Translations under genes and position numbers: made by a program
In this document: in pieces, positions 17,003 to 27,607 of the stretch
Position numbering within the stretch: position 1 is the first letter of the stretch
Layout: each line of letters opens with the position of its first letter
Notes under the pieces: generated by a model
What the model was told of the DNA's origin: nothing
The model's input: the letters and a program-made list of their open reading frames with translations, nothing else
Database searches by the model: none
From: Mycolicibacterium peregrinum
Lineage (GTDB): Bacteria; Actinomycetota; Actinomycetes; Mycobacteriales; Mycobacteriaceae
Assembly: GCF_001665785.1 (NCBI RefSeq)
Contig: NZ_LZSO01000017.1
Span: 186,001 to 250,000 of the forward strand
Direction of reading: 5' to 3'
DNA length: 64,000 nt

Positions 17003-19594
17003 GTGGCTCTGAATCCCCAGCACGGCGCCGATCTGCCTACCCCGGCCGTCCCACCGAAGCCTGATGCGCCCAGCGCGCCGCCGACTTCGGCAGCCCTACG
17101 CCGAGTGTTGCGCCGGGCCCGTGACGGCGTGACCCTCAATGTCGACGAGGCCGCGATCGCGATGACCGCGCGCGGCGACGATCTGGCCGATCTGTGTGCC
17201 AGCGCCGCCCGGGTGCGCGATGCGGGCCTGGAATCGGCGGGCCGGCGTGGAGTTAGCGGTCGGCTTCCGGTCAGCTACTCGCGCAAGGTCTTCATTCCCG
17301 TCACGCATCTGTGCCGCGACACGTGCCATTACTGCACCTTCGTGACCGTGCCCGGCAAGCTGCGCGCGGCGGGCATGGGCATGTACATGGAGCCCGACGA
17401 GATCCTCGATGTCGCCCGCCGGGGCGCCGAGCTGGGCTGCAAAGAGGCGTTGTTCACCTTGGGCGACCGTCCCGAGGAACGCTGGGACGAGGCCCGGCAG
17501 TGGCTCGACGAGCGCGGCTACGACTCCACGCTCGACTACGTGCGGGCCATGGCCATCCGCGTGCTCGAGGAGACCGGCCTGCTGCCGCATCTCAACCCGG
17601 GTGTCATGAGCTGGTCCGAGCTGTCTCGGCTGAAGCCCGTCGCACCGTCGATGGGCATGATGCTGGAGACCACGTCGCGGCGCCTGTTCGAGGTCAAGGG
17701 CGAGGCGCATTACGGCAGTCCGGACAAGGATCCGGCGGTGCGGCTGCGCACGCTGGACGACGCGGGCCGGCTGTCCATCCCGTTCACCACCGGCCTGCTG
17801 GTCGGGATCGGCGAGACCCTGACCGAACGTGCCGAGACGATGCATGCGATCCGCAAGTCCCACAAGGAGTTCGGCCACGTTCAGGAAGTGATCGTGCAGA
17901 ACTTCCGGGCTAAGGACCACACCGCCATGGCGTCGACGCCCGATGCCGGGATCGACGACTTCATCGCGACGATCGCGGTGACGCGCCTGGTGCTGGGGCC
18001 GAAGATGCGTATCCAGGCACCGCCGAATCTGGTGTCGCGCGACGAATGCCTGGCGCTCATCGGCGCCGGCGTCGACGACTGGGGCGGCGTGTCACCGCTG
18101 ACCCCCGATCACGTCAACCCCGAACGCCCCTGGCCGGCGCTGGACGATCTGGCCGACGTCACCGGCGAGGCCGGCTACGACCTGGTGCAGCGACTCACCG
18201 CCCAACCGCAGTACGTGCAGGCCGGTGCGGCCTGGATCGATCCGCGGGTGCGCGGGCACGTCGATGCGCTGGCCGATCCGGACACCGGGTTCGCCCTCGA
18301 CGTCAACCCGGTCGGACGGCCGTGGCAGGAACCCGACGAAGCATCAGAATCGTTGGGCCGCACCGATCTGCACTCCGCGATCGACTCCGAAGGCAGGCTC
18401 ACCGAGACCCGAAGCGACCTCGACAGCGCGTTCGGCGACTGGGAGTCGATCCGCGAAAAGGTGCACGAACTGGCCGCCCGCGCTCCCGAACGCGTCGACA
18501 CCGACGTGCTGGCCGCATTGCGTTCCGCCGAACGCAATCCGGGCGGTTGCAGCGACGACGAGTACCTCGCGTTGGCCATTGCGGACGGTCCGGCGCTGGA
18601 TGCCGTTGCCGCCCTGGCGGATTCGCTGCGTCGCGATGTCGTCGGCGACGACGTCACCTACGTCGTCAACCGCAACATCAACTTCACCAACATCTGCTAC
18701 ACCGGCTGCCGGTTCTGCGCCTTCGCGCAACGCAAGGGCGACGCCGACGCCTATTCCCTGTCCACCGCCGAGGTGGCCGACCGGGCCTGGGAGGCGCACG
18801 TCGCCGGGGCCACCGAAGTCTGCATGCAGGGCGGCATCGACCCCGAGCTTCCCGTCACCGGTTACGCCGACCTGGTGCGGGCCGTCAAGGCCCGCGTGCC
18901 CTCGATGCACGTGCACGCGTTCTCGCCCATGGAGATCGCCAACGGCGTCACCCGCAGCGGGTTGTCCGTACGCGAATGGCTGACGTCGCTGCGCGAGGCC
19001 GGGCTGGGATCGATCCCCGGCACGGCCGCCGAGATCCTCGACGACGAGGTGCGTTGGGTGCTCACCAAGGGCAAGCTGCCGGCCTCGGAGTGGATCAACG
19101 TGGTGACGACCGCGCACGAGGTGGGGCTGCGCTCGTCGTCGACGATGATGTACGGCCACGTCGACACGCCAAAGCACTGGGTGGGCCACCTCAACGTGCT
19201 CCGCGGCATCCAGGACCAGACCGGCGGCTTCACCGAGTTCGTTCCGCTGCCGTTCGTGCATCAGTCCTCGCCGCTGTACCTGGCCGGCGGTTCTCGTCCC
19301 GGGCCGACGCACCGCGACAACCGGGCGGTGCACGCACTGGCCCGGATCATGCTGCACGGCCGGATCCCGTCGATCCAGACGTCGTGGGTCAAACTCGGTG
19401 TCGAACGCACCCAGGTGATGCTGCGCGGCGGTGCCAACGATCTCGGCGGCACGCTGATGGAGGAGACCATCTCCCGGATGGCCGGTTCCGAGAACGGGTC
19501 GGCCAAAACTGTGGCCGAGCTCGTCGCGATTGCCGAGGGTATCGGTCGCCCGGCGCGTCAGCGCACCACGGATTACTCGCCGCTGGCGGCATAA
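17003..19594 (+). CDS. fbiC: Bifunctional FO synthase (CofG + CofH)
   Basis: FbiC makes FO, the deazaflavin core of coenzyme F420, from tyrosine and 5-amino-6-ribitylaminouracil. Two radical SAM domains are fused: the CofG half with CRDTCHYC (Cys104, 108, 111) and the CofH half with CYTGCRFC (Cys565, 569, 572). The 863-residue length is close to the 856 of M. tuberculosis FbiC. The GTG at 17003 gives [11 protein letters not shown]; longer frames from 16877 add unconserved sequence. It stands alone here, as in other mycobacteria, with the 202-bp gap to the divergent exported-protein gene as promoter space. Confidence 0.97.
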   Translation: MALNPQHGADLPTPAVPPKPDAPSAPPTSAALRRVLRRARDGVTLNVDEAAIAMTARGDDLADLCASAARVRDAGLESAGRRGVSGRLPVSYSRKVFIPVTHLCRDTCHYCTFVTVPGKLRAAGMGMYMEPDEILDVARRGAELGCKEALFTLGDRPEERWDEARQWLDERGYDSTLDYVRAMAIRVLEETGLLPHLNPGVMSWSELSRLKPVAPSMGMMLETTSRRLFEVKGEAHYGSPDKDPAVRLRTLDDAGRLSIPFTTGLLVGIGETLTERAETMHAIRKSHKEFGHVQEVIVQNFRAKDHTAMASTPDAGIDDFIATIAVTRLVLGPKMRIQAPPNLVSRDECLALIGAGVDDWGGVSPLTPDHVNPERPWPALDDLADVTGEAGYDLVQRLTAQPQYVQAGAAWIDPRVRGHVDALADPDTGFALDVNPVGRPWQEPDEASESLGRTDLHSAIDSEGRLTETRSDLDSAFGDWESIREKVHELAARAPERVDTDVLAALRSAERNPGGCSDDEYLALAIADGPALDAVAALADSLRRDVVGDDVTYVVNRNINFTNICYTGCRFCAFAQRKGDADAYSLSTAEVADRAWEAHVAGATEVCMQGGIDPELPVTGYADLVRAVKARVPSMHVHAFSPMEIANGVTRSGLSVREWLTSLREAGLGSIPGTAAEILDDEVRWVLTKGKLPASEWINVVTTAHEVGLRSSSTMMYGHVDTPKHWVGHLNVLRGIQDQTGGFTEFVPLPFVHQSSPLYLAGGSRPGPTHRDNRAVHALARIMLHGRIPSIQTSWVKLGVERTQVMLRGGANDLGGTLMEETISRMAGSENGSAKTVAELVAIAEGIGRPARQRTTDYSPLAA

Positions 19595-19896
19595 CCAGCA
19601 CCGCCAGCGTGCGTGTCTGCGGCTGGACACGTCGCTGTTTGCCGCCATTTTGCGCACGCTCGCCGATGCGGGGCGCCGCGCATCGGAACAGAGTCATGCT
19701 CTCCGTACGGGCCCCTTCATCCCTGCCCTGAGCGTGCCCGAACTGCCGGGATCTTGAGGTGTACCGAGCAGTCGACACGCACCGCGCCCCAGAAAGGCAA
19801 AAAAATCTTCGAAACCGGGAATTGGTTCGGACTGCGGTCCGGTTATGTCTCGTGAAGGTGCCGGAACGACCGGGCCGCACAACCCAAGGAGACACC
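19595..19896. promoter_or_regulatory. Intergenic region ahead of the yceI-like gene
   Basis: These 302 bases carry no credible gene. Near 19799-19805 there is a run of seven A. A small inverted repeat CGGAC/GTCCG spans 19828-19841, about 60 nt before the next start, and could be an operator. The promoter of the next gene should lie here. Confidence 0.4.
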
Positions 19897-20445
19897 ATGA
19901 CCGTCGCAGCAGCCACCGACCTGACCGCAGGCACCTGGGCCATCGACCCCGTGCACTCGTCGATCAACTTTTCCGTCCGCCACCTCATGGTGAGCAAGGT
20001 TCGCGGCAGCTTTGAGACGTTCAGTGGCGCGATCACCGTCGCCGAGGACGGCACGCCGTCGGTCAGCGCCACCATCGACGTCAACTCCATCAACACCCGC
20101 AACGAGCAGCGCGACGCGCACGTCCGTTCCGCAGACTTCTTCGACGCCGACAACCACCCGACCGCCACCTTCGTTTCCACCGGCGTGCGCCCCGACGGTG
20201 ACGACTACATCGTCGACGGGGACTTCACCCTCAAGGGCGTGACCAAGCCGGTCTCCCTCAAGCTCGAGTACAACGGCGTCAACCCCGGCATGGGCCAGGG
20301 TGCGGTCGCAGGTTTCGAGGCCTCGGTCGTATTGAACCGCAAGGACTTCGGCATCGACATCGACATGCCGCTGGAGACCGGCGGCACCGTCGTCGGCGAC
20401 AAGGTCACCATCACCCTCGAGATCGAGGCACTCAAGCAGGCCTGA
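19897..20445 (+). CDS. YceI-family lipid-binding protein
   Basis: YceI proteins form a lipocalin-like barrel that binds polyisoprenoid or fatty ligands. The 182-residue product has the family pattern: GTWAIDPVHSSINFSVRHLMVSKVRGSF at the start, then NEQRDAHVRSADFFDADNHP and FTLKGVTKPVSL. There is no signal peptide, so it is probably cytoplasmic, unlike the periplasmic E. coli protein. AAGGAG precedes the ATG at 19897. The gene has no equivalent in the M. tuberculosis block, and its physiological ligand is unknown. A strong hairpin follows the stop. Confidence 0.92.
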   Translation: MTVAAATDLTAGTWAIDPVHSSINFSVRHLMVSKVRGSFETFSGAITVAEDGTPSVSATIDVNSINTRNEQRDAHVRSADFFDADNHPTATFVSTGVRPDGDDYIVDGDFTLKGVTKPVSLKLEYNGVNPGMGQGAVAGFEASVVLNRKDFGIDIDMPLETGGTVVGDKVTITLEIEALKQA

Positions 20446-20470
20446 TCTGCCGCGCGTCCCACCGGTTTGG

Positions 20471-20512
20471 CACGCTGGAGTGGCTCTCGGGGGCGAGGGC
20501 CACTCCAGCGTG
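20471..20512. terminator. Bidirectional terminator hairpin between yceI and ctaD
   Basis: CACGCTGGAGTGGC (20471-20484) and GCCACTCCAGCGTG (20499-20512) are perfect 14-bp complements with a 14-nt loop. The hairpin lies 25 nt after the yceI-like stop and 47 nt beyond the ctaD stop, between two convergent genes. Confidence 0.75.
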
Positions 20513-20559
20513 ATATTGGCGGGTCGGCGGCACTGGCGTCGGCGGGGTAGGCGCCCGCT

Positions 20560-22257
20560 TCAGTGCCGGCCCACGTGCGACTCGGCCCTCATCCGTTCGA
20601 CCATATGCGGGTAGTGCAGCTCGAAAGCCGGCCGTTCGGAACGGATCCGGGGCAACTCGGTGAAGTTGTGCCGCGGGGGCGGGCAACTCGTGGCCCACTC
20701 CAGTGAGTTGCCGTAGCCCCACGGGTCGTCGACGACAACAGGTTCGCCGTAACGCCAACTCTTGAAGACGTTCCACACGAACGGCAACATCGACACGCCC
20801 AGGATGAAGGCGCCGATGCTCGAAACCACATTGAGCGTGGTGAAACCGTCCGACGGCAGGTAATCCGCATAGCGGCGCGGCATGCCCTCGTTGCCCAGCC
20901 AGTGCTGCACCAGGAATGTGGTGTGAAAACCGATGAACGTCAACCAGAAATGGATCTTTCCCAGGCGTTCGTCGAGCAACCGGCCGGTCATCTTCGGGAA
21001 CCAGAAGTAAACCCCTCCGAACGAGGCGAACACGATGGTGCCGAACAGCACGTAGTGGAAGTGTGCGATCAAGAAGTACGTGTCGGTGACGTGGAAGTCG
21101 ATCGGCGGGCTGGCCAGCATTACACCCGACAGTCCACCGAGCAGGAACGTGACCATGAAGCCCACGGAGAACAGCATGGGTGTTTCAAAAGTCAACTGTC
21201 CCTTCCACATTGTGCCGATCCAGTTGAAGAACTTGATACCTGTCGGCACTGCGATGAAGTACGACATCAGCGAAAAGAACGGCAGCAGAACGGCTCCCGT
21301 TGCGAACATGTGGTGAGCCCAGACCGCCATGGACAGGGCGCCGATGCTGATCGTCGCGTAGACCAGCGTGGTGTAGCCGAACAGTGGCTTGCGGGAAAAC
21401 ACCGGGATGATCTCGGTGACGATGCCGAAGAACGGCAACGCCACCACGTAGACCTCGGGATGGCCGAAGAACCAGAACAGGTGCTGCCACAGGATGGCTC
21501 CGCCGTTGGCGGGGTCATAGATGTGGGCACCGAGGTGTCGGTCAGCGGCCAGACCGAACAATGCGGCGGTCAGCAGCGGGAACACCATCAGCACCAGAAT
21601 GCTGGTGACGAGGATGTTCCAGGTGAAGATCGGCATCCGGAACATCACCATGCCGGGCGCGCGCATACACACCACGGTGGTGATCATGTTGACGGCGCCG
21701 AGGATGGTGCCGAGCCCGGCCACGGCCAAACCCAGGATCCACAGGTCGCCGCCGGCGCCGGGGGAGTGGATGGCGTTGCTCAACGGGGCGTAGCCGGTCC
21801 AGCCGAAGTCTGCGGCGCCGCCAGGGGTGATGAACCCCGCGAGCGCAATGAGCGCGCCGAACACGAACAGCCAGAACGAAAGCGCGTTGAGACGTGGGAA
21901 TGCGACGTCGGGCGCGCCGATCTGCAGAGGCAGCACGAGGTTGGCGAATCCGAACACGATCGGGGTGGCGTAGAACAGCAACATCACGGTGCCGTGCATG
22001 GTGAACAACTGGTTGTACTGCTCGTTGGAGAGGAACTGCAGCCCCGGTTCGGCGAGTTCGGTGCGGATGAACAACGCCATCAATCCGCCGGTGAAGAAGA
22101 AGACGTAGCAGGCGACCATGTACATGATTCCGATCAGCTTGTGATCGGTGGTCGTGATGAGCTTGTAGACCAGGTTTCCGCGTGGCCCCAGGCGTGGCGG
22201 GAAAGGCCTCGTACTGACGAGGTCGGTGCCGATGGATGAGGTTGTGTGTGCCGTCAT
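20560..22257 (-). CDS. ctaD: Cytochrome c oxidase subunit I (additional ctaD)
   Basis: Subunit I of aa3 oxidase carries haem a and the haem a3-CuB oxygen-reduction site in the inner membrane. The 565-residue product has about twelve membrane helices and all key ligand motifs: [14 protein letters not shown] (CuB His cross-linked to Tyr), WAHHMF (CuB) and HFHYVLFG (haem ligands). The ATG at 22257 is chosen; frame upstream is not conserved. It is not linked to ctaC, ctaE or qcr genes. In M. tuberculosis ctaD lies elsewhere, so this is probably a second copy that uses the other subunits in trans. It diverges from the ferredoxin/regulator pair across an inverted repeat. Confidence 0.94.
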   Translation of the reverse strand: MTAHTTSSIGTDLVSTRPFPPRLGPRGNLVYKLITTTDHKLIGIMYMVACYVFFFTGGLMALFIRTELAEPGLQFLSNEQYNQLFTMHGTVMLLFYATPIVFGFANLVLPLQIGAPDVAFPRLNALSFWLFVFGALIALAGFITPGGAADFGWTGYAPLSNAIHSPGAGGDLWILGLAVAGLGTILGAVNMITTVVCMRAPGMVMFRMPIFTWNILVTSILVLMVFPLLTAALFGLAADRHLGAHIYDPANGGAILWQHLFWFFGHPEVYVVALPFFGIVTEIIPVFSRKPLFGYTTLVYATISIGALSMAVWAHHMFATGAVLLPFFSLMSYFIAVPTGIKFFNWIGTMWKGQLTFETPMLFSVGFMVTFLLGGLSGVMLASPPIDFHVTDTYFLIAHFHYVLFGTIVFASFGGVYFWFPKMTGRLLDERLGKIHFWLTFIGFHTTFLVQHWLGNEGMPRRYADYLPSDGFTTLNVVSSIGAFILGVSMLPFVWNVFKSWRYGEPVVVDDPWGYGNSLEWATSCPPPRHNFTELPRIRSERPAFELHYPHMVERMRAESHVGRH

Positions 22258-22268
22258 CACGTTGCTCC

Positions 22269-22297
22269 AGTTTTTACAAACAAACCTTGTATAAACT
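22269..22297. promoter_or_regulatory. Inverted-repeat operator between ctaD and the mini-ferredoxin gene
   Basis: AGTTTTTACAA (22269-22279) and TTGTATAAACT (22287-22297) are inverted repeats matching at 10 of 11 positions around a 7-nt spacer. The right arm contains TATAAACT, a plausible -10 for the plus-strand gene whose ATG is at 22305, so a transcript would be nearly leaderless. The site is 12 nt upstream of the ctaD start. A bound regulator could control both directions; the winged-helix protein at 22520 is the obvious candidate. Confidence 0.65.
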
Positions 22298-22304
22298 ATG
22301 GGCC

Positions 22305-22523
22305 ATGACATACGTGATCGGCAAGCCATGTGTCGATGTGATGGACCGCGCGTGCGTCGAGGAATGTCCGGTCGAGACCTACAAGGACGACAACGACGCG
22401 TTCTTCTCGGAGACGCTGTGGGGACGGGACGGGCCGTTGGGTTCGCCCGGCGGGGCGGCCAAACTGGGACTGGTGGCCGCCGACGGGCCGCTGGTGGCGA
22501 GCCTGCCGCCCCAACAGTCATGA
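22305..22523 (+). CDS. Truncated ferredoxin-like protein, 72 residues
   Basis: Residues 1-24 follow the 7Fe ferredoxin fdxC of this window (MTYVIxxPCVDVxDxACxEECPV), and the C-terminal part matches its tail (ADFFSE...GSPGGAxK). The middle of about 35 residues that holds the CxxCxxCxxxC cluster motif is missing. Only Cys9, Cys17 and Cys21 remain, too few for the usual two clusters. The frame is intact with a sensible start, and its stop overlaps the next gene's ATG (ATGA), so it appears to be a maintained gene, not debris. It may bind one cluster with a partner or serve as a regulator-associated peptide. Function unknown. Confidence 0.7.
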   Translation: MTYVIGKPCVDVMDRACVEECPVETYKDDNDAFFSETLWGRDGPLGSPGGAAKLGLVAADGPLVASLPPQQS

Positions 22524-23140
22524 ACGCGCCGCGTGGAAGACGCCGCGATGTCCTGACGCTGCTGCGCGACGCCGATGCGCCGATGAGTATCGCGGAAATC
22601 GCGGAAAAGCTCGATGTGCACGTCAACACCGTGCGATTCCACCTCGATGCGCTGCTCGAGCAGGAACAGATCCGCCGGGTCACCGGGGTACGTGACAAGC
22701 CTGGGCGACCGCCGCAGCTGTTCGCCGTGGTCCGCGGCATGGACCCTGGCGGTCCGCGACACTACCGGTTGCTGGCCGAGGCATTGGCCGAGTCGGTGGC
22801 GTCGGAAGCGCTGGGCGCGGGTACCGACGAGGCCGGGCGCAAGATGGGTGCCCGGTTGGCTGCCTCCCGATCCGATGGCGCCGATCGAACAGCCGTGGAG
22901 AAGCTGGTCGTCTTGCTCGACGGCCTCGGCTTTGCTCCAGAGGTCGACGCCGCAGGCGCCGAAATCTCCTTGCGGCACTGCCCATTTCTGGAAATTGCAC
23001 GGGTTCGCCCCGAGGTGATCTGCCCGATTCACCTGGGCCTGATGCAGGGGGCGATGACGGCCTGGGACGCGCCGGTCACGGTCAATGGCCTGCGCCCGTT
23101 CGTGGAATCCGACCGGTGCGTTGCACAACTGAGCGGCTGA
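22520..23140 (+). CDS. Winged-helix transcription regulator with C-terminal cysteine motif
   Basis: The 206-residue protein has an N-terminal winged helix ([24 protein letters not shown], residues 23-46; wing around RPPQLFAV). The C-terminal half carries HCPFLEIA (Cys154), [12 protein letters not shown] (Cys168) and DRCVAQL (Cys200), spaced C-x13-C-x31-C. SufR-like and related regulators use such cysteines to hold an Fe-S cluster, so sensing of iron-sulfur status, oxygen or nitric oxide is plausible but inferred. The ATG overlaps the mini-ferredoxin stop, implying translational coupling. Confidence 0.8.
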   Translation: MNAPRGRRRDVLTLLRDADAPMSIAEIAEKLDVHVNTVRFHLDALLEQEQIRRVTGVRDKPGRPPQLFAVVRGMDPGGPRHYRLLAEALAESVASEALGAGTDEAGRKMGARLAASRSDGADRTAVEKLVVLLDGLGFAPEVDAAGAEISLRHCPFLEIARVRPEVICPIHLGLMQGAMTAWDAPVTVNGLRPFVESDRCVAQLSG

Positions 23141-23157
23141 TCAGCGGCGAGTCAGGC

Positions 23158-25209
<2,052 letters not shown>

Positions 25210-25290
25210 CTAATTGACTGACTTGGGTTGGGTAAAAGAATCGGTCGGGCGGCTAGGCGAGCTGTATCTGCGACGGCTAGTATCAGTTAC

Positions 25291-25320
25291 CACGCGCCAC
25301 CCATAACTGGGTGACGCGTG
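25291..25320. promoter_or_regulatory. Stem-loop upstream of fdxC
   Basis: CACGCGCCACCCA (25291-25303) and TGGGTGACGCGTG (25308-25320) pair at 12 of 13 positions with a TAAC loop. It lies 114 nt upstream of the fdxC start. TAGTAT at 25279-25284 could be a -10, which would place the stem-loop at the extreme 5' end of the fdxC mRNA. It may instead be a DNA operator. Confidence 0.45.
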
Positions 25321-25434
25321 AAGTTAGGACACACTGAGACGCGCGTCCAAGTATCGGCAACGCATACTGTGACGTCGAACTCAACAGAGTCCCGACCACC
25401 GAGCCCAGCAGCCCACTGGACAGGAGAGACATCA

Positions 25435-25758
25435 GTGACGTACGTCATTGCCGAACCCTGCGTCGACGTCAAAGACAAGGCATGTATCGAAGAGTGCCCG
25501 GTCGATTGCATCTACGAGGGTGCCCGCATGCTGTACATCCACCCCGACGAGTGTGTGGATTGCGGCGCGTGCGAACCGGTCTGCCCGGTCGAGGCCATCT
25601 ACTACGAAGACGATGTGCCGGACCAGTGGAGCAGCTACGCGCAGGCCAACGCTGACTTCTTCTCCGAGCTGGGTTCGCCCGGCGGCGCATCCAAGGTCGG
25701 CCAGACCGACAACGATCCGCAGGTGATCAAGGACCTGCCGGCCAAGGCCGAGGACTGA
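25435..25758 (+). CDS. fdxC: 7Fe ferredoxin (3Fe-4S + 4Fe-4S)
   Basis: This 107-residue ferredoxin is a small electron carrier of the FdxA/FdxC type. It has the full eight-cysteine set (9, 17, 21, 25, 40, 43, 46, 50): CxxxxxxxCxxxCP near the start and CVDCGACEPVCP in the middle, as in ferredoxins with one 3Fe-4S and one 4Fe-4S cluster. The GTG at 25435 is preceded by AGGAGAG. It lies 29 nt upstream of dapC, matching Rv1177-Rv1178. Partners such as cytochromes P450 or mycobacterial reductases are known for the family but not shown here. Confidence 0.95.
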   Translation: MTYVIAEPCVDVKDKACIEECPVDCIYEGARMLYIHPDECVDCGACEPVCPVEAIYYEDDVPDQWSSYAQANADFFSELGSPGGASKVGQTDNDPQVIKDLPAKAED

Positions 25759-25787
25759 GCACGGTCGAATCCGGCTTCGAGACTGAC

Positions 25788-26888
25788 GTGGTGCGACAGC
25801 GTCGTTCGGCGGCACTTCCAGAGTTTCCGTGGGACACCCTGGCCGACGTCACTGCTCTGGCCCGCTCGCACCCCGACGGAATCGTCGACCTTTCGGTAGG
25901 CACTCCGGTAGATCCGGTCGCGCCGGTGATCCGGGAGGCACTGGCGGCCGCCAGTTCGGCTCCCGGCTATCCGACGACGGCCGGTACCCCGGCGCTGCGC
26001 GCCTCAGCCGAAGCCGCACTGCGACGCCGGTACGGCATCACCGACCTGGCACCGGATGCGGTGCTACCGGTGATCGGCACCAAAGAGCTGATCGCCTGGC
26101 TGCCGACGCTGCTGGCGATCGGCCCCGGCGATGCCGTCGTCGTCCCCGAGCTGGCCTACCCGACCTACGAGGTGGGAGCCCTGCTCGCCGGGGCGCAGGT
26201 GCTGCGCGCCGATTCACTGACCCAGCTGGGCCCGCAGCGTCCCGCGCTGATCTACTTGAACTCACCGAGCAATCCCACCGGGAAGGTCCTCCCGGCCGAC
26301 CACCTGCGCAAGGTGGTGGCCTGGGCTCGCGACCGCGGCGTGCTCATCGCTTCTGACGAGTGCTACCTGGGCCTGAGCTGGGAAGCCGAGCCGCTCAGTG
26401 TCCTGCATCCATCGGTCTGCGACGGTGACCACACCGGGCTGCTCGCGGTGCACTCGCTGTCCAAGACCTCCTCGCTGGCCGGCTACCGCGCCGGGTTCGT
26501 CGCCGGTGACCCGGCTGTGGTCGCCGAACTGCTCGCGGTCCGCAAGCACGCCGGAATGATGGTGCCGACGGCGGTGCAGGCCGCGATGGTCGCCGCCCTC
26601 GACGACGACGAGCACGAAGCGGTGCAACGCGAGCGGTACGCGCAACGCCGAGCGGTTCTGCTGCCTGCACTGCAGGCGGCCGGATTCACCATCGAGCATT
26701 CCGAGGCGGGCCTGTATCTGTGGGCCACCCGCGGCGAACCGTGCCGCGACACCGTCAAGTGGCTGGCCGAGCGCGGCATCCTCGTGGCGCCGGGCGAGTT
26801 CTATGGCCCGGCCGGAGCGCAGTACGTCCGGGTCGCGCTGACCGCGACCGACGAGCGCATCGCCGCTGCCGTCGCCCGGTTGGCCTAG
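25788..26888 (+). CDS. dapC: N-succinyldiaminopimelate aminotransferase DapC
   Basis: DapC transfers an amino group from glutamate in the succinylase branch of lysine/diaminopimelate synthesis. The protein is 366 residues, a fold-type I PLP aminotransferase. The PLP lysine is in VHSLSKTSSLAGYRAGF and the substrate-fold motif NSPSNPTGKVL is present. Tandem GTG codons at 25788 and 25791 are both possible starts. It follows fdxC closely and shares the Rv1178 position, the gene assigned to DapC by fusion and context in actinobacteria. dapD and dapE lie 12 kb away in the same window. An unrelated aminotransferase role cannot be excluded. Confidence 0.88.
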   Translation: MVRQRRSAALPEFPWDTLADVTALARSHPDGIVDLSVGTPVDPVAPVIREALAAASSAPGYPTTAGTPALRASAEAALRRRYGITDLAPDAVLPVIGTKELIAWLPTLLAIGPGDAVVVPELAYPTYEVGALLAGAQVLRADSLTQLGPQRPALIYLNSPSNPTGKVLPADHLRKVVAWARDRGVLIASDECYLGLSWEAEPLSVLHPSVCDGDHTGLLAVHSLSKTSSLAGYRAGFVAGDPAVVAELLAVRKHAGMMVPTAVQAAMVAALDDDEHEAVQRERYAQRRAVLLPALQAAGFTIEHSEAGLYLWATRGEPCRDTVKWLAERGILVAPGEFYGPAGAQYVRVALTATDERIAAAVARLA

Positions 26889-26903
26889 TCCTCCCGCTAG
26901 GTC

Positions 26904-26973
26904 CTCCCGCGAGCAGACACTCCGGTACCCGAAAATGCCCATGCTGGGGTACCTCCGCGTCTGCTCGCGGGAG
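26904..26973. repeat. Palindromic intergenic repeat, copy 1 (terminator-like)
   Basis: Outer arms CTCCCGCGAGCAGAC (26904-26918) and GTCTGCTCGCGGGAG (26959-26973) are perfect complements, and inner arms GGTACCC (26924-26930) and GGGTACC (26947-26953) pair too. It sits between the stops of dapC and the response regulator, so it can fold in both transcripts. A second copy with the same two-part design occurs at 30413-30468. Confidence 0.75.
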
Positions 26974-26977
26974 AAAA

Positions 26978-27607
26978 TCAGCCGAGCAGACCCAGCGACA
27001 TCGCCTTGGTGACTGCCGCCGTGCGGTCGGACACCCCCAGTTTGTGGAACGCCCGCAGCAGATGCGTCTTCACAGTGGCCTCGCTGATGTGCAGTGCGCG
27101 GCCGATATCGGCGTTCGTGGCACCCGTGGCCACCAATGCCAGCGCCTCGACCTCCCGCACCGACAGTGTCACCGCAGGCGCCCGGACCGCGTTCACCAAT
27201 CGGTCGGCGACGCCGGGGGCCAGCACCGTCTTGCCGCGCGCGGCGTCGCGCACCGCGCGGGCCAGCTCGGCGCGGGACGCATCCTTGAGCAGATAGCCCG
27301 TCGCGCCGGCCTCGACGGCGCGAAGGATGTCGGTGTCACTCTCGTAGGTGGTGACCACGACGATGTGGATCGAAGGATCGGCGGCCAGAATCTGGGCAGT
27401 GGCGGTGACGCCGTCGATTCCGGGCATCCGCAGATCCATCAAGATGACATCGGGGCGCAGCGTACCGGCCAACCCGATCGCCTCGGCCCCGGAACCGGCC
27501 TCACCGATCACCGTCAGGTCGTCCTCGGCGTCGATCATGCCGCGCAGGCCTTCGCGGACCACGGGGTGGTCGTCGACCAGCAGGACTTTCGTCGCGGTGC
27601 CTGTCAT
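26978..27607 (-). CDS. NarL/LuxR-type response regulator
   Basis: The 209-residue protein has a receiver domain (KVLLVDDHPVVREGL; phosphorylation Asp in ILMDLRMPG near residue 55; Thr and Lys of the switch in VTTYES and GYLLKDAS) and a C-terminal LuxR helix-turn-helix (LSVREVEALALVATGATNADIGRALHISE in part). Its start overlaps the kinase stop by 4 nt (ATGA). Target genes are unknown; an autoregulatory role with the upstream carotenoid oxygenase is a reasonable guess from the shared strand. Confidence 0.93.
   Translation of the reverse strand: MTGTATKVLLVDDHPVVREGLRGMIDAEDDLTVIGEAGSGAEAIGLAGTLRPDVILMDLRMPGIDGVTATAQILAADPSIHIVVVTTYESDTDILRAVEAGATGYLLKDASRAELARAVRDAARGKTVLAPGVADRLVNAVRAPAVTLSVREVEALALVATGATNADIGRALHISEATVKTHLLRAFHKLGVSDRTAAVTKAMSLGLLG

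Noticed and set aside
18046..19731. Plus-strand 561-codon alternative frame inside fbiC
   Set aside because: Arginine-rich shadow of the CofH half; the fbiC frame holds the radical SAM motifs.
20902..22239. Plus-strand frame opposite ctaD
   Set aside because: Glu/Gln/His-rich reverse reading of membrane helices; no start signal.
22305..22523. Pseudogene of a ferredoxin
   Set aside because: Reading frame, start, stop overlap with the next gene and promoter repeat are intact, so a living gene is more likely; the doubt is kept in the findings.
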